This document shows positions 27,585 through 41,517 of a stretch of 64,000 bases of DNA, one piece after another. Within the stretch, counting starts at the first letter, position 1. Every line of letters starts with the position of its first letter. The translations under genes were made by a program, and so were the position numbers. The stretch spans positions 40,300-104,299 of the forward strand of contig DATMFO010000007.1 in the NCBI GenBank assembly GCA_035556135.1. Direction: 5' to 3'. Under the pieces are notes generated by a model, which saw only the letters and a program-made list of their open reading frames with translations, was not told where the DNA came from and ran no database searches. The DNA is from ZC4RG30 sp035556135. GTDB lineage: Bacteria > Pseudomonadota > Gammaproteobacteria > Steroidobacterales > Steroidobacteraceae.

Positions 27585-28382
27585 ATGCCGATGGACATTG
27601 TGGACTACGAGATCTTTGGCGACGACATGCAGTACGTCGAGGTCGAGCTCGACCCCGGCGAAGCCGCCATCGGCGAGGCGGGCGCGATGATGATGATGCA
27701 GGACGGTATCGAGATGGACACCGTATTCGGCGACGGCTCCACGCAACAGGGCGGCCTGTTCGGCAAGCTGCTGGGCGCCGGCAAGCGGCTGGTCACCGGC
27801 GAGTCGCTGTTCACGACCATCTTCCACAACGAATCCGCCGGCAAGCGGCGCGTGGCCTTTGCCGCGCCCTACCCCGGCAAGATCATCCCCGTGCACCTGG
27901 CCGAGCTGGGCGGCACGCTGATCTGCCAGAAGGACAGCTTCCTCTGCGCCGCGCGTGGCGTGTCGCTGGGCATTGCCTTCCAGCGCCGGCTGGGCGTGGG
28001 CCTGTTCGGCGGCGAGGGTTTCATCATGCAGCGGCTGGACGGCGACGGGCTGGTGTTCGTGCACGCTGGCGGCACGCTGATGGCGCGGGACCTTGCGCCC
28101 GGCGAGCGGCTGCGCGTGGACACCGGCTGCGTGGTGGCCTTGCAGCAGAGCGTGGACTTCGACATCCAGTACGTTGGCAAGCTCAAGAGCGCGCTGTTCT
28201 CCGGCGAGGGCCTGTTCTTCGCCACGCTCACCGGCCCGGGACGCGTGTGGCTGCAGTCGCTGCCGATCTCGCGCCTGGCCAACCGCATCATCGCCATGGC
28301 GCCCGCGGCGGGCGGCCGCTCCAGGGGCGAGGGTTCGCTGCTGGGCGGGCTGGGAGGGCTGCTGGATGGCGACAACAACTAG
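27585..28382 (+). CDS. TIGR00266/AIM24-family protein
   Basis: A 265-residue cytoplasmic protein of the AIM24 (TIGR00266) family. Typical segments are YVEVELDPGEAAIGEAGAMM, FGKLLGAGKRLVTGESLFTT, PGKIIPVHLAELGG, CQKDSFLCAARGVSLGI and ALQQSVDFDIQYV; it ends in a Gly-rich tail. The family is conserved but its biochemical role is unknown; yeast AIM24 helps mitochondrial organisation. GGAG stands eight bases before ATG at 27585; a second ATG two codons later is also possible. It overlaps the next gene by 17 bases. Confidence 0.9.
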   Translation: MPMDIVDYEIFGDDMQYVEVELDPGEAAIGEAGAMMMMQDGIEMDTVFGDGSTQQGGLFGKLLGAGKRLVTGESLFTTIFHNESAGKRRVAFAAPYPGKIIPVHLAELGGTLICQKDSFLCAARGVSLGIAFQRRLGVGLFGGEGFIMQRLDGDGLVFVHAGGTLMARDLAPGERLRVDTGCVVALQQSVDFDIQYVGKLKSALFSGEGLFFATLTGPGRVWLQSLPISRLANRIIAMAPAAGGRSRGEGSLLGGLGGLLDGDNN

Positions 28383-29451
28383 CGGCGGCAGCGCCGAAGC
28401 TCCCATCGCGGCACGGCTCTTCGGCTGCGGTACGCCACCCACCGGCGAAGAAGCGCAGCTCACTTTCTGGTCAAGCCAGGTGGAAGTGCGCTCTGCACGC
28501 GGCGTGCAGCGCGTGCCGCTGGCCATCTTGCGAGCGCGCGAAGTGGTCAGCGCCGAAGCCGGACTCGAACTCTCCTGGGACGCCCGTGGCGGATCCTGTG
28601 CCTTGCAGGTGTTTTCACCAGCCGCGATTGCGCGCCTGCGTTCGCATCCCCTGCTGCGGGAGATGGCGCAGATGGCGCGGTTGCGCGCCAGCCGGATGCG
28701 CAGCCGTGCCTGGCGAACGGTGGCGGTGGCATTGCTGGGACTGTTCGTGCTGCTGCCGGTACTCGCGCTGCTGGCATTCCTCTGGCAGGCCGACCGCATC
28801 GCCGGGGCCATCGCCGGGCGCATTCCGGTGGCGCGCGAGCAGCAGCTCGGGCGACAGGTCTTCGCCCGCATGCGTGACTCGCTGAAGCTGCAGGAGCAAG
28901 GCGAATCCCTGCTGCTGGTACGCAGCCTCGGCGAACGCCTCACGCGCGAATCCAGGTTCCGCTACGAATTCCACGTCGCCGCAGATCCGGCCATCAATGC
29001 GTTTGCGCTGCCTGGCGGAATCATCGTCGTGCACACCGGGCTGATCGAAGCCACGCGCAGCCCCGATGAACTGGCGGGCGTGCTGGCGCATGAGGTGCAG
29101 CATGTTGAACTGCGCCACGGGCTCAAGGGGCTGGTGAAACAGCTGGGATTGCGCGGACTCTGGGCCGCTTTCACCGGGGACGCGGGCGGCACCCTGGCCG
29201 GCGAGGCCGCCGTGCAACTGGGTTCACTGCGTTTTTCCCGTGCGGCTGAACTACAGGCCGACGCGGGCGGATTCGATGCGCTGGTTGCGCGCGGCTTCGA
29301 TCCCCGGGGCATGGTGGATTTCTTCGGCACGATGGAAAAGGCCGCCGGCGCGACGCCCCCGCCCTGGCTTTCCTCGCACCCGACGAGCGCTGAACGACAG
29401 CAGGCGCTGCAAGCCAGGCTTGAGGGACTGGAGCCTGCGCCGGGTCGTTGA
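28366..29451 (+). CDS. M48-family membrane metallopeptidase
   Basis: A 361-residue zinc peptidase. An N-terminal ~100-residue domain of unknown type (LTFWSSQVEVRSARGVQRVP) precedes a membrane segment (about 125-147, VALLGLFVLLPVLALLAFLW) and an M48 catalytic domain. The zinc site is HEVQH (about 241-245) with the third ligand in ELQADAGGFDAL. NAFALPGGIIVVHTGLIEA is typical of M48. GGGAGGG precedes ATG at 28366, which lies inside the end of the previous gene. Such proteins take part in envelope protein quality control; the substrate is unknown. Confidence 0.9.
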   Translation: MATTTSGGSAEAPIAARLFGCGTPPTGEEAQLTFWSSQVEVRSARGVQRVPLAILRAREVVSAEAGLELSWDARGGSCALQVFSPAAIARLRSHPLLREMAQMARLRASRMRSRAWRTVAVALLGLFVLLPVLALLAFLWQADRIAGAIAGRIPVAREQQLGRQVFARMRDSLKLQEQGESLLLVRSLGERLTRESRFRYEFHVAADPAINAFALPGGIIVVHTGLIEATRSPDELAGVLAHEVQHVELRHGLKGLVKQLGLRGLWAAFTGDAGGTLAGEAAVQLGSLRFSRAAELQADAGGFDALVARGFDPRGMVDFFGTMEKAAGATPPPWLSSHPTSAERQQALQARLEGLEPAPGR

Positions 29452-29469
29452 GAGGCGTGCACCATGCGC

Positions 29470-29485
29470 CGCCGGTACGCCGGCG
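29470..29485. terminator. Small hairpin between convergent genes
   Basis: CGCCGG (29470-29475), TACG loop, CCGGCG (29480-29485) in the 41-base gap between the M48 gene and the convergent kinase gene. It lacks a T-run, so termination is only a guess. Confidence 0.3.
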
Positions 29486-29492
29486 ACGCACT

Positions 29493-31250
29493 TCACGCGA
29501 TGCGTGCAGCGTCCTGATTGAGCGCGGGGAGCTCCGTCGTCGCGGCGCGCTGCGCGCTGGCGAGCACCTTCTCCAGCTGCGCCGGATCCATGGGCTTGGT
29601 GTAGTGCTCGTTGAAGCCGGCTTCCTGCGCCTGGGCACGATCGCGCGCCTGGCCCCAGCCGGTGACTGCCACCATGAACACTTCCTGTCCCCAGTCCCGG
29701 GCCCTGATGCGCCGGGCCACCTCGTAGCCATCCATGCCCGGCATGCCGATGTCCAGCAGCGCCAGCTGAGGGCGGAACTCCTCGGCTGTCTCCAGCGCGG
29801 AGCGCCCGTCATAAGCCACGCGAACCCGGTGACCCATGCTTTCCAGCAGGATGGACCAGCTCATGGCGCTGTCGCGGTTGTCATCGGCCACCAGCACACG
29901 CATCGGTGCTATGCCGGCATCCTGTGCGTCGGCCGGGTCCTGGGCTGCATTGGGCACGTCCGGAGCAAGCGGCAGGGTCAGCACGAATTCGGTTCCCTCC
30001 CCTTCACCGTTGCTGAGCGCTTTCACGCTGCCGCCATGCAGTTCAACCAGGCCTTTCACCAGCGCCAGGCCGATGCCCAGTCCGCCCTGCGACTTGCCTG
30101 CCTGGTAGAACATGCCGAACACCTGGTCGAGCATGGCGGGGGGGATGCCGATTCCATTGTCACGTACTGAAACGGACAGCAGCCGGGATTGCACGCCTAG
30201 CCGCACGTCGATCTGACCACCGCTGGGCGTGTACTTCACGGCATTGTTCAGCAGGTTTGCCAGCACCTGGATCAGCCGCACCGCATCGGCCATCACGGGC
30301 GCCGGCTCGGCCGGCAGCACGGCATCCAGCGTCTGCTGCTTGGCCTCGAGCTGCGGCCGCACCATCTCGATGGCCGATCGCACCAGGTCGGCCATCTCGG
30401 CTCGGCCGCGCTGCAGCTGCATCAGCCCGTGCGAGATTCGCGACACGTCCAGCAGGTCATCCAGCAGGCGCGCCATGTGCGTCACCTGCCGCTGGATGGC
30501 GCCGCTGGCCATGGCCGCGTACTCGGGCTTCTGTGTCTGCGCACCCAGCAGCCGCGCGGAGGCGGACAGGGCCGCCAGCGGGTTGCGCAGCTCGTGGGCA
30601 AGGATGGCGAGGAACTCGTCCTTGCGCCGGTCCGCCTCCTTCAGCGCCTGCTCGGCGCGGTTGCGCTCGGCCACCTGGGCCTGCAGTGCGACGTTCGAGG
30701 CTTCCAGCTCGCGGTTGCTGGACTGCAGGTCGCGGTTCAGCGCCTCCAGCTCGCGCGCCTTTTCCAGCTGCAGGTTCAGGTTGGCGTCGGCCAGGGCCTT
30801 GTTGGCCACCGCGAGCTGCTGGTTCGACACCTGCAGTGCGCGCCGCTTGTTGTGCAGCTCGATGAGCACCGACACCTTGCCGCGCAGGATCTCCGGCACC
30901 ACGGGAATCGAGACGTAGTCCACGGCGCCGAGCTTGTAGCCCTTCAGGCGGTCGAACTCGGTGTCGTGCACACCGGTGACGAAGATGATGGGCGTGCTCT
31001 CGAAGCGCGGATGATCGTGGATCATCGCGGCCGTCTCGAAACCGTCCATGCCCGGCATGCTCACGTCGAGCAGGATCAGCGCGAACTCGGTGTCCATCAG
31101 GCGCTCCAGCGCCTCTGCACCTGAATGCACGCTGATGAGGTTCTGCCCCAGCTCCTCCAGGATGGACTGGTAGGAAAGCAGGCGCGCCTGCTGGTCATCG
31201 ACCAGCAGGATGTTCACGCGGTCTTCCGCGGACTCGCTCAATTGCGACAT
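29493..31250 (-). CDS. Cytoplasmic hybrid histidine kinase, REC-HK-REC
   Basis: A 585-residue soluble signalling protein. The N-terminal receiver (about 12-130) has LLVDDQQ, phosphoacceptor LILLDVSMPGMDG and a usual Lys position replaced in YVSIPVVPE. A long coiled coil (about 135-215) leads to the H-box DEFLAILAHELRNPLAALSA, then ATPase motifs NLLNNAVKYTPSGG, VRDNGIGIP and GLGIGLALVKG. The C-terminal receiver (about 450-570) has VLVADDN, ALLDIGMPGMDG and HYTKPMD. ATG at 31250 is five bases after the stop of the giant HAMP kinase, so the two are co-expressed. A GTG seven codons earlier would overlap that gene. Confidence 0.9.
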   Translation of the reverse strand: MSQLSESAEDRVNILLVDDQQARLLSYQSILEELGQNLISVHSGAEALERLMDTEFALILLDVSMPGMDGFETAAMIHDHPRFESTPIIFVTGVHDTEFDRLKGYKLGAVDYVSIPVVPEILRGKVSVLIELHNKRRALQVSNQQLAVANKALADANLNLQLEKARELEALNRDLQSSNRELEASNVALQAQVAERNRAEQALKEADRRKDEFLAILAHELRNPLAALSASARLLGAQTQKPEYAAMASGAIQRQVTHMARLLDDLLDVSRISHGLMQLQRGRAEMADLVRSAIEMVRPQLEAKQQTLDAVLPAEPAPVMADAVRLIQVLANLLNNAVKYTPSGGQIDVRLGVQSRLLSVSVRDNGIGIPPAMLDQVFGMFYQAGKSQGGLGIGLALVKGLVELHGGSVKALSNGEGEGTEFVLTLPLAPDVPNAAQDPADAQDAGIAPMRVLVADDNRDSAMSWSILLESMGHRVRVAYDGRSALETAEEFRPQLALLDIGMPGMDGYEVARRIRARDWGQEVFMVAVTGWGQARDRAQAQEAGFNEHYTKPMDPAQLEKVLASAQRAATTELPALNQDAARIA

Positions 31251-31255
31251 CCGTC

Positions 31256-36721
<5,466 letters not shown>

Positions 36722-36858
36722 CGCAACTCTCCAGCTCAGGCAAGACCCGTCAGTCCACGCTCGCGGAGCCGGACTGCTTTTTTATTTACAAGGACTTAGC
36801 AAGTGCAGCGTAGCGGGAGCGCAAGACCGCGCCGTAGGCATTCCGCCTCGGGGGGTGT

Positions 36859-36897
36859 AGGACTGCGCTGACACATTGCAGTGTCAACTCCCGTCCT
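36859..36897. repeat. Two-part hairpin between the HAMP kinase and the DUF3237 gene
   Basis: Inner arms TGACAC (36869-36874) and GTGTCA (36881-36886) around six bases, with outer arms AGGAC (36859-36863) and GTCCT (36893-36897). It begins 11 bases after the DUF3237 stop in its direction of transcription, so it could end that transcript, but no T-run follows. It could also be an operator. The rest of the 186-base gap includes an AT-rich stretch near 36780-36800 that may hold the kinase promoter. Confidence 0.35.
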
Positions 36898-36907
36898 GTG
36901 GGCCCGG

Positions 36908-37489
36908 TTACTTGAGCTGGAAGAACTTGATCCGCACCGCCACGGGCGGTGCTTCTGCGCCCTGCGGTTGTGGTCCGGCGGCACGCTCCACCTCGAGCGT
37001 GGCAATGAAAGTAGCGCGGGTCATCCATTCATGTGGCCCCTTGGGTGCCTCGAAGCGGGGCCGCACGAAAGTGAGCTTGCTGTCGGGCACGCCTTGCGGA
37101 CACAGCAGGCCTTCATTGAGGATGTGGATCACCACGCCATCCTGGGCACGCCAGAAGTAGTCGGCCGTGAGCTGGTTGCAGCCGCCGGCGGTGCGCAGCT
37201 GGAAGTCCCAGCCACCGGGAACCACCTCACCGCGGAATTTCGGTCCGGACACCACTCCACCCGTGATGGGAATGTATTGCCGCTGGCCGATGGCGGTCTC
37301 GCCCAGTACGACGGCCGGCGCCAAGGTCACATGGGCCTCGAATGCGAACTCCAGCTTTGGCGTCGCGGCTGCTGCAGGCGGAGTGCCAACGCGCGCGGGG
37401 GAAGCCGGTTCCGCAGCACCGGCCAGTCCCGTGGCGGCCAGCCCGAGGATACCCACACGAAGCAGCAGCGATGCCATGCGACCTTTCAT
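36908..37489 (-). CDS. Secreted DUF3237-family protein
   Basis: A 193-residue exported protein (signal LLLRVGILGLAATGLAGAAE). The mature part matches DUF3237: LEFAFEAHVTLAPAVVLGE, YIPITGGVVSGPKFRGEVVP, GGWDFQLRTAGG, ADYFWRAQDGVVIHILNEG and TFIATLEVERAAG. The family is a small beta-barrel of unknown function often found near catabolic or redox genes. AAGGGGG precedes ATG at 37489. It is divergent from the multihaem cytochrome, with 107 bases between them. Confidence 0.85.
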   Translation of the reverse strand: MKGRMASLLLRVGILGLAATGLAGAAEPASPARVGTPPAAAATPKLEFAFEAHVTLAPAVVLGETAIGQRQYIPITGGVVSGPKFRGEVVPGGWDFQLRTAGGCNQLTADYFWRAQDGVVIHILNEGLLCPQGVPDSKLTFVRPRFEAPKGPHEWMTRATFIATLEVERAAGPQPQGAEAPPVAVRIKFFQLK

Positions 37490-37596
37490 GAATCCCCCTT
37501 ATCTTCTGCGCAGTATCCGCACCACCGGCACATCCTGCAAACCGCCAGCGATACCGGAGCTGGACAGCTGCGGGCTGGTCTGGTCATGTTGCGGCC

Positions 37597-39774
37597 ATGC
37601 CATCCCGTCGCCTCTGGTTGATCACATCCGCAGTCGTCCTGTTGCTCCTCGGGGTCGGCATCGCCACCGTCCTCGCGAGACGTACGCCTCCGGCACCTGC
37701 CGCCTTCGTCGGCACCACAGCCTGCGCCGGCTGCCACCAGCAGGCCTTCGAGAACTGGCAGCAAAGCCATCACCGCCATGCCATGGAATTACCGGACCGC
37801 CAGTCGGTGCTGGGTGACTTCGCCGACGCCCGGTTCGACTACTTCGGCAGCACCACGCGGTTTTTCACGCGCGACGGGCAATATTTCATCGAGACCGACA
37901 ACGCTGCGGGCAAGGCGGAGACATTCCGCGTCGCCTACACCTTCGGCTGGTATCCGCTGCAGCAGTACCTCATCGAATTTCCCGACGGCAGGCTGCAGGC
38001 GCTGAGCATCAGCTGGGACACCCGTCCCGCCACCGAGGGCGGACAGCGCTGGTTCCACCTCTATCCCGACGCGCAGGTGGACCACGAGGATCCGCTCCAC
38101 TGGACCGGCGCCTTCCAGAACTGGAATGCACGCTGTGCCACCTGCCATTCCACCGGGCTGGTGAAGGCCTATTCGATGGAGGAAGACCGCTACCGGACCA
38201 GCTGGAAGGAGCTGAATGTCGGGTGCGAGGCCTGTCATGGCCCGGGGTCGCAGCACCTGGACTGGGCCGCCGGCAATCGCAGCCTTCCAGGCAAGGGACT
38301 CGCCCTGGATCTCTCGGCGCTGTGGCAGCCCGCCGGCGCGGCGCGGCCTGCGCCCCGCAAGATCGATTCGCCAATGAGCCCGCAGCTGCAGGTCTGCAGC
38401 GCCTGCCACTCCAGGCGTACCGAACTCGGGGACCCGGACCTCGCGACACAATTCGACACCAGCTTCCTGCTCAGCCCCTTGGCAGAGGGGCTGTATCACC
38501 CCGACGGCCAGATCCTCGAGGAGGTGTATGAAACCGGCTCGTTCCTGCAGAGCCGCATGCACCAGAACCACGTTTCATGCAGCAATTGCCATGAACCGCA
38601 TGCCGGAAAACTGCGCGCGCAGGGCAATGGCCTGTGCCTGCAGTGCCATGAGCCCGGGAAGTTCCAGAGCGAATCGCATTTCTTCCACGCACCCACATCG
38701 ACTGGCGCGCAATGCGTGAACTGCCACATGCCGCAGCAGACCTACATGGGCGTGGACGCGCGTCGTGACCATTCCTTCCGCGTGCCTGATCCGTCTGCCA
38801 GCGTGCGCTGGGGCGTACCCAATGCCTGCACTCAGTGCCACAGTGACCGCAGCGACCAGTGGGCGGCGGACTTCATCGCACGACGCACGGGCAGCACCGA
38901 ACCGCGGTACGCGCACACCGCCCTGCTCGCCGGTGCGCGGGGGCAGGACCCGGAAGTGCTGCCACGGTTGCTGGACTACGCGGGCAACGCGGAACACCCG
39001 GCAATCCTGCGCGCCGTACTGCTGCAGGAGAGCGCGCGCCTGCCCTCGACGGACCAGTTGCAGGCGGCCGCGGCGCAACTTCGTGATACGGATCCGCTGG
39101 TACGTGCCGCCGCCATCCAGGCCGTGCGGCCGCTGGAGGCATCGCGGCGGCTGGCCTTGCTTGCTCCCCTGTTCGACGACCCCGCCAAGTCCGTGCGCAT
39201 GACGGCGGCGCGCGAACTCATCGACATGCCACTGGAGCGGGCCAGTCCCGAGCTGAAGCCGGCACTGGGCAGGCTGTTCGACGAATACCGGCAGGCCCTG
39301 CTGCACAACGCCGACATGCCTGAATCCATGAGCGACCTGGGGATATTCCTGCTGTCACAGGGAGATGTGGCTGGTGCGGAGCAGGCCCTGCTGCAGGCCC
39401 GCAGGCTGGCGCCGGGATTCCTGCCGGCATTGCTGAATCTTTCCGACGTCCACCGCGCCCGCAACCGCGACGACCTGGGCGAACCGTTGCTGCAGGAAGC
39501 CATCCGGCGCTATCCGGAGTCAGGCGATGCACGCCACATGCTCGGCCTGCTCTATGTGCGCACAGGCCGCACCGCCGCCTCGGTGGAACAGTTCCGCCTG
39601 GCCAGTCAGCTGGCGCCCGACAATCCCCAGTACGCCTTCGTGCATGCGGTTTCGCTGGCTGAAACCGGCAGTACCAGGCAAGCCATCCAGGTGCTGGAAG
39701 CGCTGCTGGCACGCTTCCCGGGGCATGCACAGGCGCGGCAGGCGCTCGAAGGTTATCGCCCGCAGTCGCGTTGA
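37597..39774 (+). CDS. Octahaem cytochrome c with HEAT and TPR repeats
   Basis: A 725-residue membrane-anchored periplasmic protein. After one membrane segment (SAVVLLLLGVGIATVLA) there are eight CxxCH haem motifs, in order CAGCH, CATCH, CEACH, CSACH, CSNCH, CLQCH, CVNCH and CTQCH, within about residues 43-420. A HEAT-like stretch (about 465-550, LVRAAAIQAVRPLEASR) and three or so TPR units (about 575-715, SGDARHMLGLLYVRTGRT) follow. The fusion is known from uncharacterised cytochrome c554-like proteins, where the repeats probably bind a partner. It may move electrons in the periplasm; no partner oxidoreductase is adjacent. ATG at 37597 has only a weak ribosome site. Confidence 0.9.
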   Translation: MPSRRLWLITSAVVLLLLGVGIATVLARRTPPAPAAFVGTTACAGCHQQAFENWQQSHHRHAMELPDRQSVLGDFADARFDYFGSTTRFFTRDGQYFIETDNAAGKAETFRVAYTFGWYPLQQYLIEFPDGRLQALSISWDTRPATEGGQRWFHLYPDAQVDHEDPLHWTGAFQNWNARCATCHSTGLVKAYSMEEDRYRTSWKELNVGCEACHGPGSQHLDWAAGNRSLPGKGLALDLSALWQPAGAARPAPRKIDSPMSPQLQVCSACHSRRTELGDPDLATQFDTSFLLSPLAEGLYHPDGQILEEVYETGSFLQSRMHQNHVSCSNCHEPHAGKLRAQGNGLCLQCHEPGKFQSESHFFHAPTSTGAQCVNCHMPQQTYMGVDARRDHSFRVPDPSASVRWGVPNACTQCHSDRSDQWAADFIARRTGSTEPRYAHTALLAGARGQDPEVLPRLLDYAGNAEHPAILRAVLLQESARLPSTDQLQAAAAQLRDTDPLVRAAAIQAVRPLEASRRLALLAPLFDDPAKSVRMTAARELIDMPLERASPELKPALGRLFDEYRQALLHNADMPESMSDLGIFLLSQGDVAGAEQALLQARRLAPGFLPALLNLSDVHRARNRDDLGEPLLQEAIRRYPESGDARHMLGLLYVRTGRTAASVEQFRLASQLAPDNPQYAFVHAVSLAETGSTRQAIQVLEALLARFPGHAQARQALEGYRPQSR

Positions 39775-39814
39775 TGTTGACGCTGCGCCACGCGCGATGA
39801 GAGCCTGCCCGACC

Positions 39815-41494
39815 ATGACCGGCAGCATGAGAACCACATGGCGCAGCATCACCGCGCTGGTACTGCTGCTCCCGGCCTGCTGGCAGGCATCGGCCGCCGA
39901 GGCGGCGCGTGGCAGCACCTCCCGCCCCAACATCCTGCTCATCATCAGCGATGACATCGGCCTGGATGCCAACACCGACATGTATCCCGGCCTCATCGAT
40001 GACCTGGTGAGGCAATACGGCCCGGGCGGTCGCAATCACCCGCAATACCGGCAGATCGCCGGCCATCCGGCTTCCACGCCCACGCTCAACGCGCTGGCGC
40101 AATCCGGCATGCGTTTCACGCAGGCCTGGGCGCAGCCCTTCTGCTCCCCCACGCGCGTGTCGATGATCACCGGGCTGTTCTCGGTGAAGACCGGCGTGCT
40201 CGACTACTACAACTGGGCCACTGCCAGCCACCGCACCCTGGTGCACGAACTGAAGGAGAAGGCTGGCTACACCGCGGCTGCGTTCGGCAAGTGGCACATG
40301 GCCGGACTCGGGCAGAGCCAGTACCCGGGACTGAAGCCGAAGGAAGCCGGCTTCGATCTCTACCAGGGCAATCTCAACGGCGCCCCCTCGACCTACTGGC
40401 TGTATGAGTACCACGTGCAGGATGCGGCAACGCCGGCAGACAAATACCGCACCGAGCCCACCCCGACCCGCTCGCTGCCGGGCATCGCAGCCACCACCTA
40501 CGCCCCGGTGACGCAGGTGGCCGATGCGCTGCAGTGGATCCGTGCACAGGAGGCGCAGCGCCCCACCCGGCCGTGGCTGGCGTGGGTGGCCTTCAACAAC
40601 GCGCACATCACCGAGAACCAGCAGCCCAATCCCATGGCGGTGCCCAACATCGACACGCTGGATGAACCCACGCGCAGGGAGATGCAGGCCTGCGGCGGCC
40701 AGTTCGGATCTGCCAACGTGGGCCGGTGCACCGACAAGGCCCTGCATCGCGCGCTCACCAATTCCATGGACACAATCATCGGCCGCCTGCTGCAGGCCGT
40801 GGATGCGCTGGACCCGAACACCTACGTGATCTTCGTCGGCGACAACGGCACCTGGATGTTCGGCGCCAACCGCGAGTTCATCGACAACATGTACATCACG
40901 CGGCTGGACCGCAGCAAAGGCTCAGCCTACGAGAGCGGCGTGCGCGTACCGCTGGTGGTACGCGGGCCGGGCATCCGTGCCGGCTCCAGCAGCGACGTGC
41001 CCGTGCATGCGGTGGACATGTTCGCCACCGTGCTCGAACTGGCTGGCCTTGATGTGCCGGCCACCGTGCCCGACCGCAACGCCGGCAAGGTGAAGGTCGA
41101 TGGCAAGTCATTCGCACCGGTGCTGCTGAAGAACGCGCAGCAGACCCGCGACCCGCTGCGCGATGCACTGGTGGTGGATGTGGTCAATCCCACCAAACAG
41201 AACCTGCGACAGTCCGCCGCCCGCAACGCGCGGTACAAGGTGCTCTGCACAGGCACTGCGGCCACCGCCGACTGCGAGTTCTACGACCTGGTGGAAGATC
41301 CGCTCGAGGAATACAAGCTGCCCAGGCCCGCCAGCTGCGACCCGTACCAGAAGGGATCATCGCAGCCGCAGACTCGCGAGTGGAACTTCTGCCGCCTGCA
41401 GGAGGTGCTGGCAAAGGAATCGGCGCTGTCGTTGCCGCCTCCTCCGCCATCGGCACCGGCAGCGCGGCCGGCTCCGGCCCGGCCAGCCGGCTGA
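39815..41494 (+). CDS. Secreted sulfatase (formylglycine type)
   Basis: A ~559-residue arylsulfatase-family hydrolase with a signal peptide (ITALVLLLPACWQASAAEA). Metal ligands are in NILLIISDDIGLDAN, the formylglycine cysteine in PFCSPTRVSMITG (C-x-P-x-R), and further motifs are AFGKWHMAGLG and IFVGDNGTW. It should cleave a sulfate ester in the periplasm or outside the cell. A Pro/Ala-rich C-terminal tail follows the domain. The start is uncertain among ATG 39797, 39815 and 39827. No formylglycine-generating enzyme is in the window. It follows the cytochrome gene by about 40 bases. Confidence 0.87.
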   Translation: MTGSMRTTWRSITALVLLLPACWQASAAEAARGSTSRPNILLIISDDIGLDANTDMYPGLIDDLVRQYGPGGRNHPQYRQIAGHPASTPTLNALAQSGMRFTQAWAQPFCSPTRVSMITGLFSVKTGVLDYYNWATASHRTLVHELKEKAGYTAAAFGKWHMAGLGQSQYPGLKPKEAGFDLYQGNLNGAPSTYWLYEYHVQDAATPADKYRTEPTPTRSLPGIAATTYAPVTQVADALQWIRAQEAQRPTRPWLAWVAFNNAHITENQQPNPMAVPNIDTLDEPTRREMQACGGQFGSANVGRCTDKALHRALTNSMDTIIGRLLQAVDALDPNTYVIFVGDNGTWMFGANREFIDNMYITRLDRSKGSAYESGVRVPLVVRGPGIRAGSSSDVPVHAVDMFATVLELAGLDVPATVPDRNAGKVKVDGKSFAPVLLKNAQQTRDPLRDALVVDVVNPTKQNLRQSAARNARYKVLCTGTAATADCEFYDLVEDPLEEYKLPRPASCDPYQKGSSQPQTREWNFCRLQEVLAKESALSLPPPPPSAPAARPAPARPAG

Positions 41495-41517
41495 TCGCCG
41501 CGGCTGGCCGCCAACCC

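Noticed and set aside
38000..38900. Nitrite reductase (NrfA) or hydroxylamine oxidoreductase identity for the multihaem protein
   Set aside because: No CxxCK motif and no HAO cross-linking tyrosine context could be recognised; the HEAT/TPR tail does not fit either enzyme.
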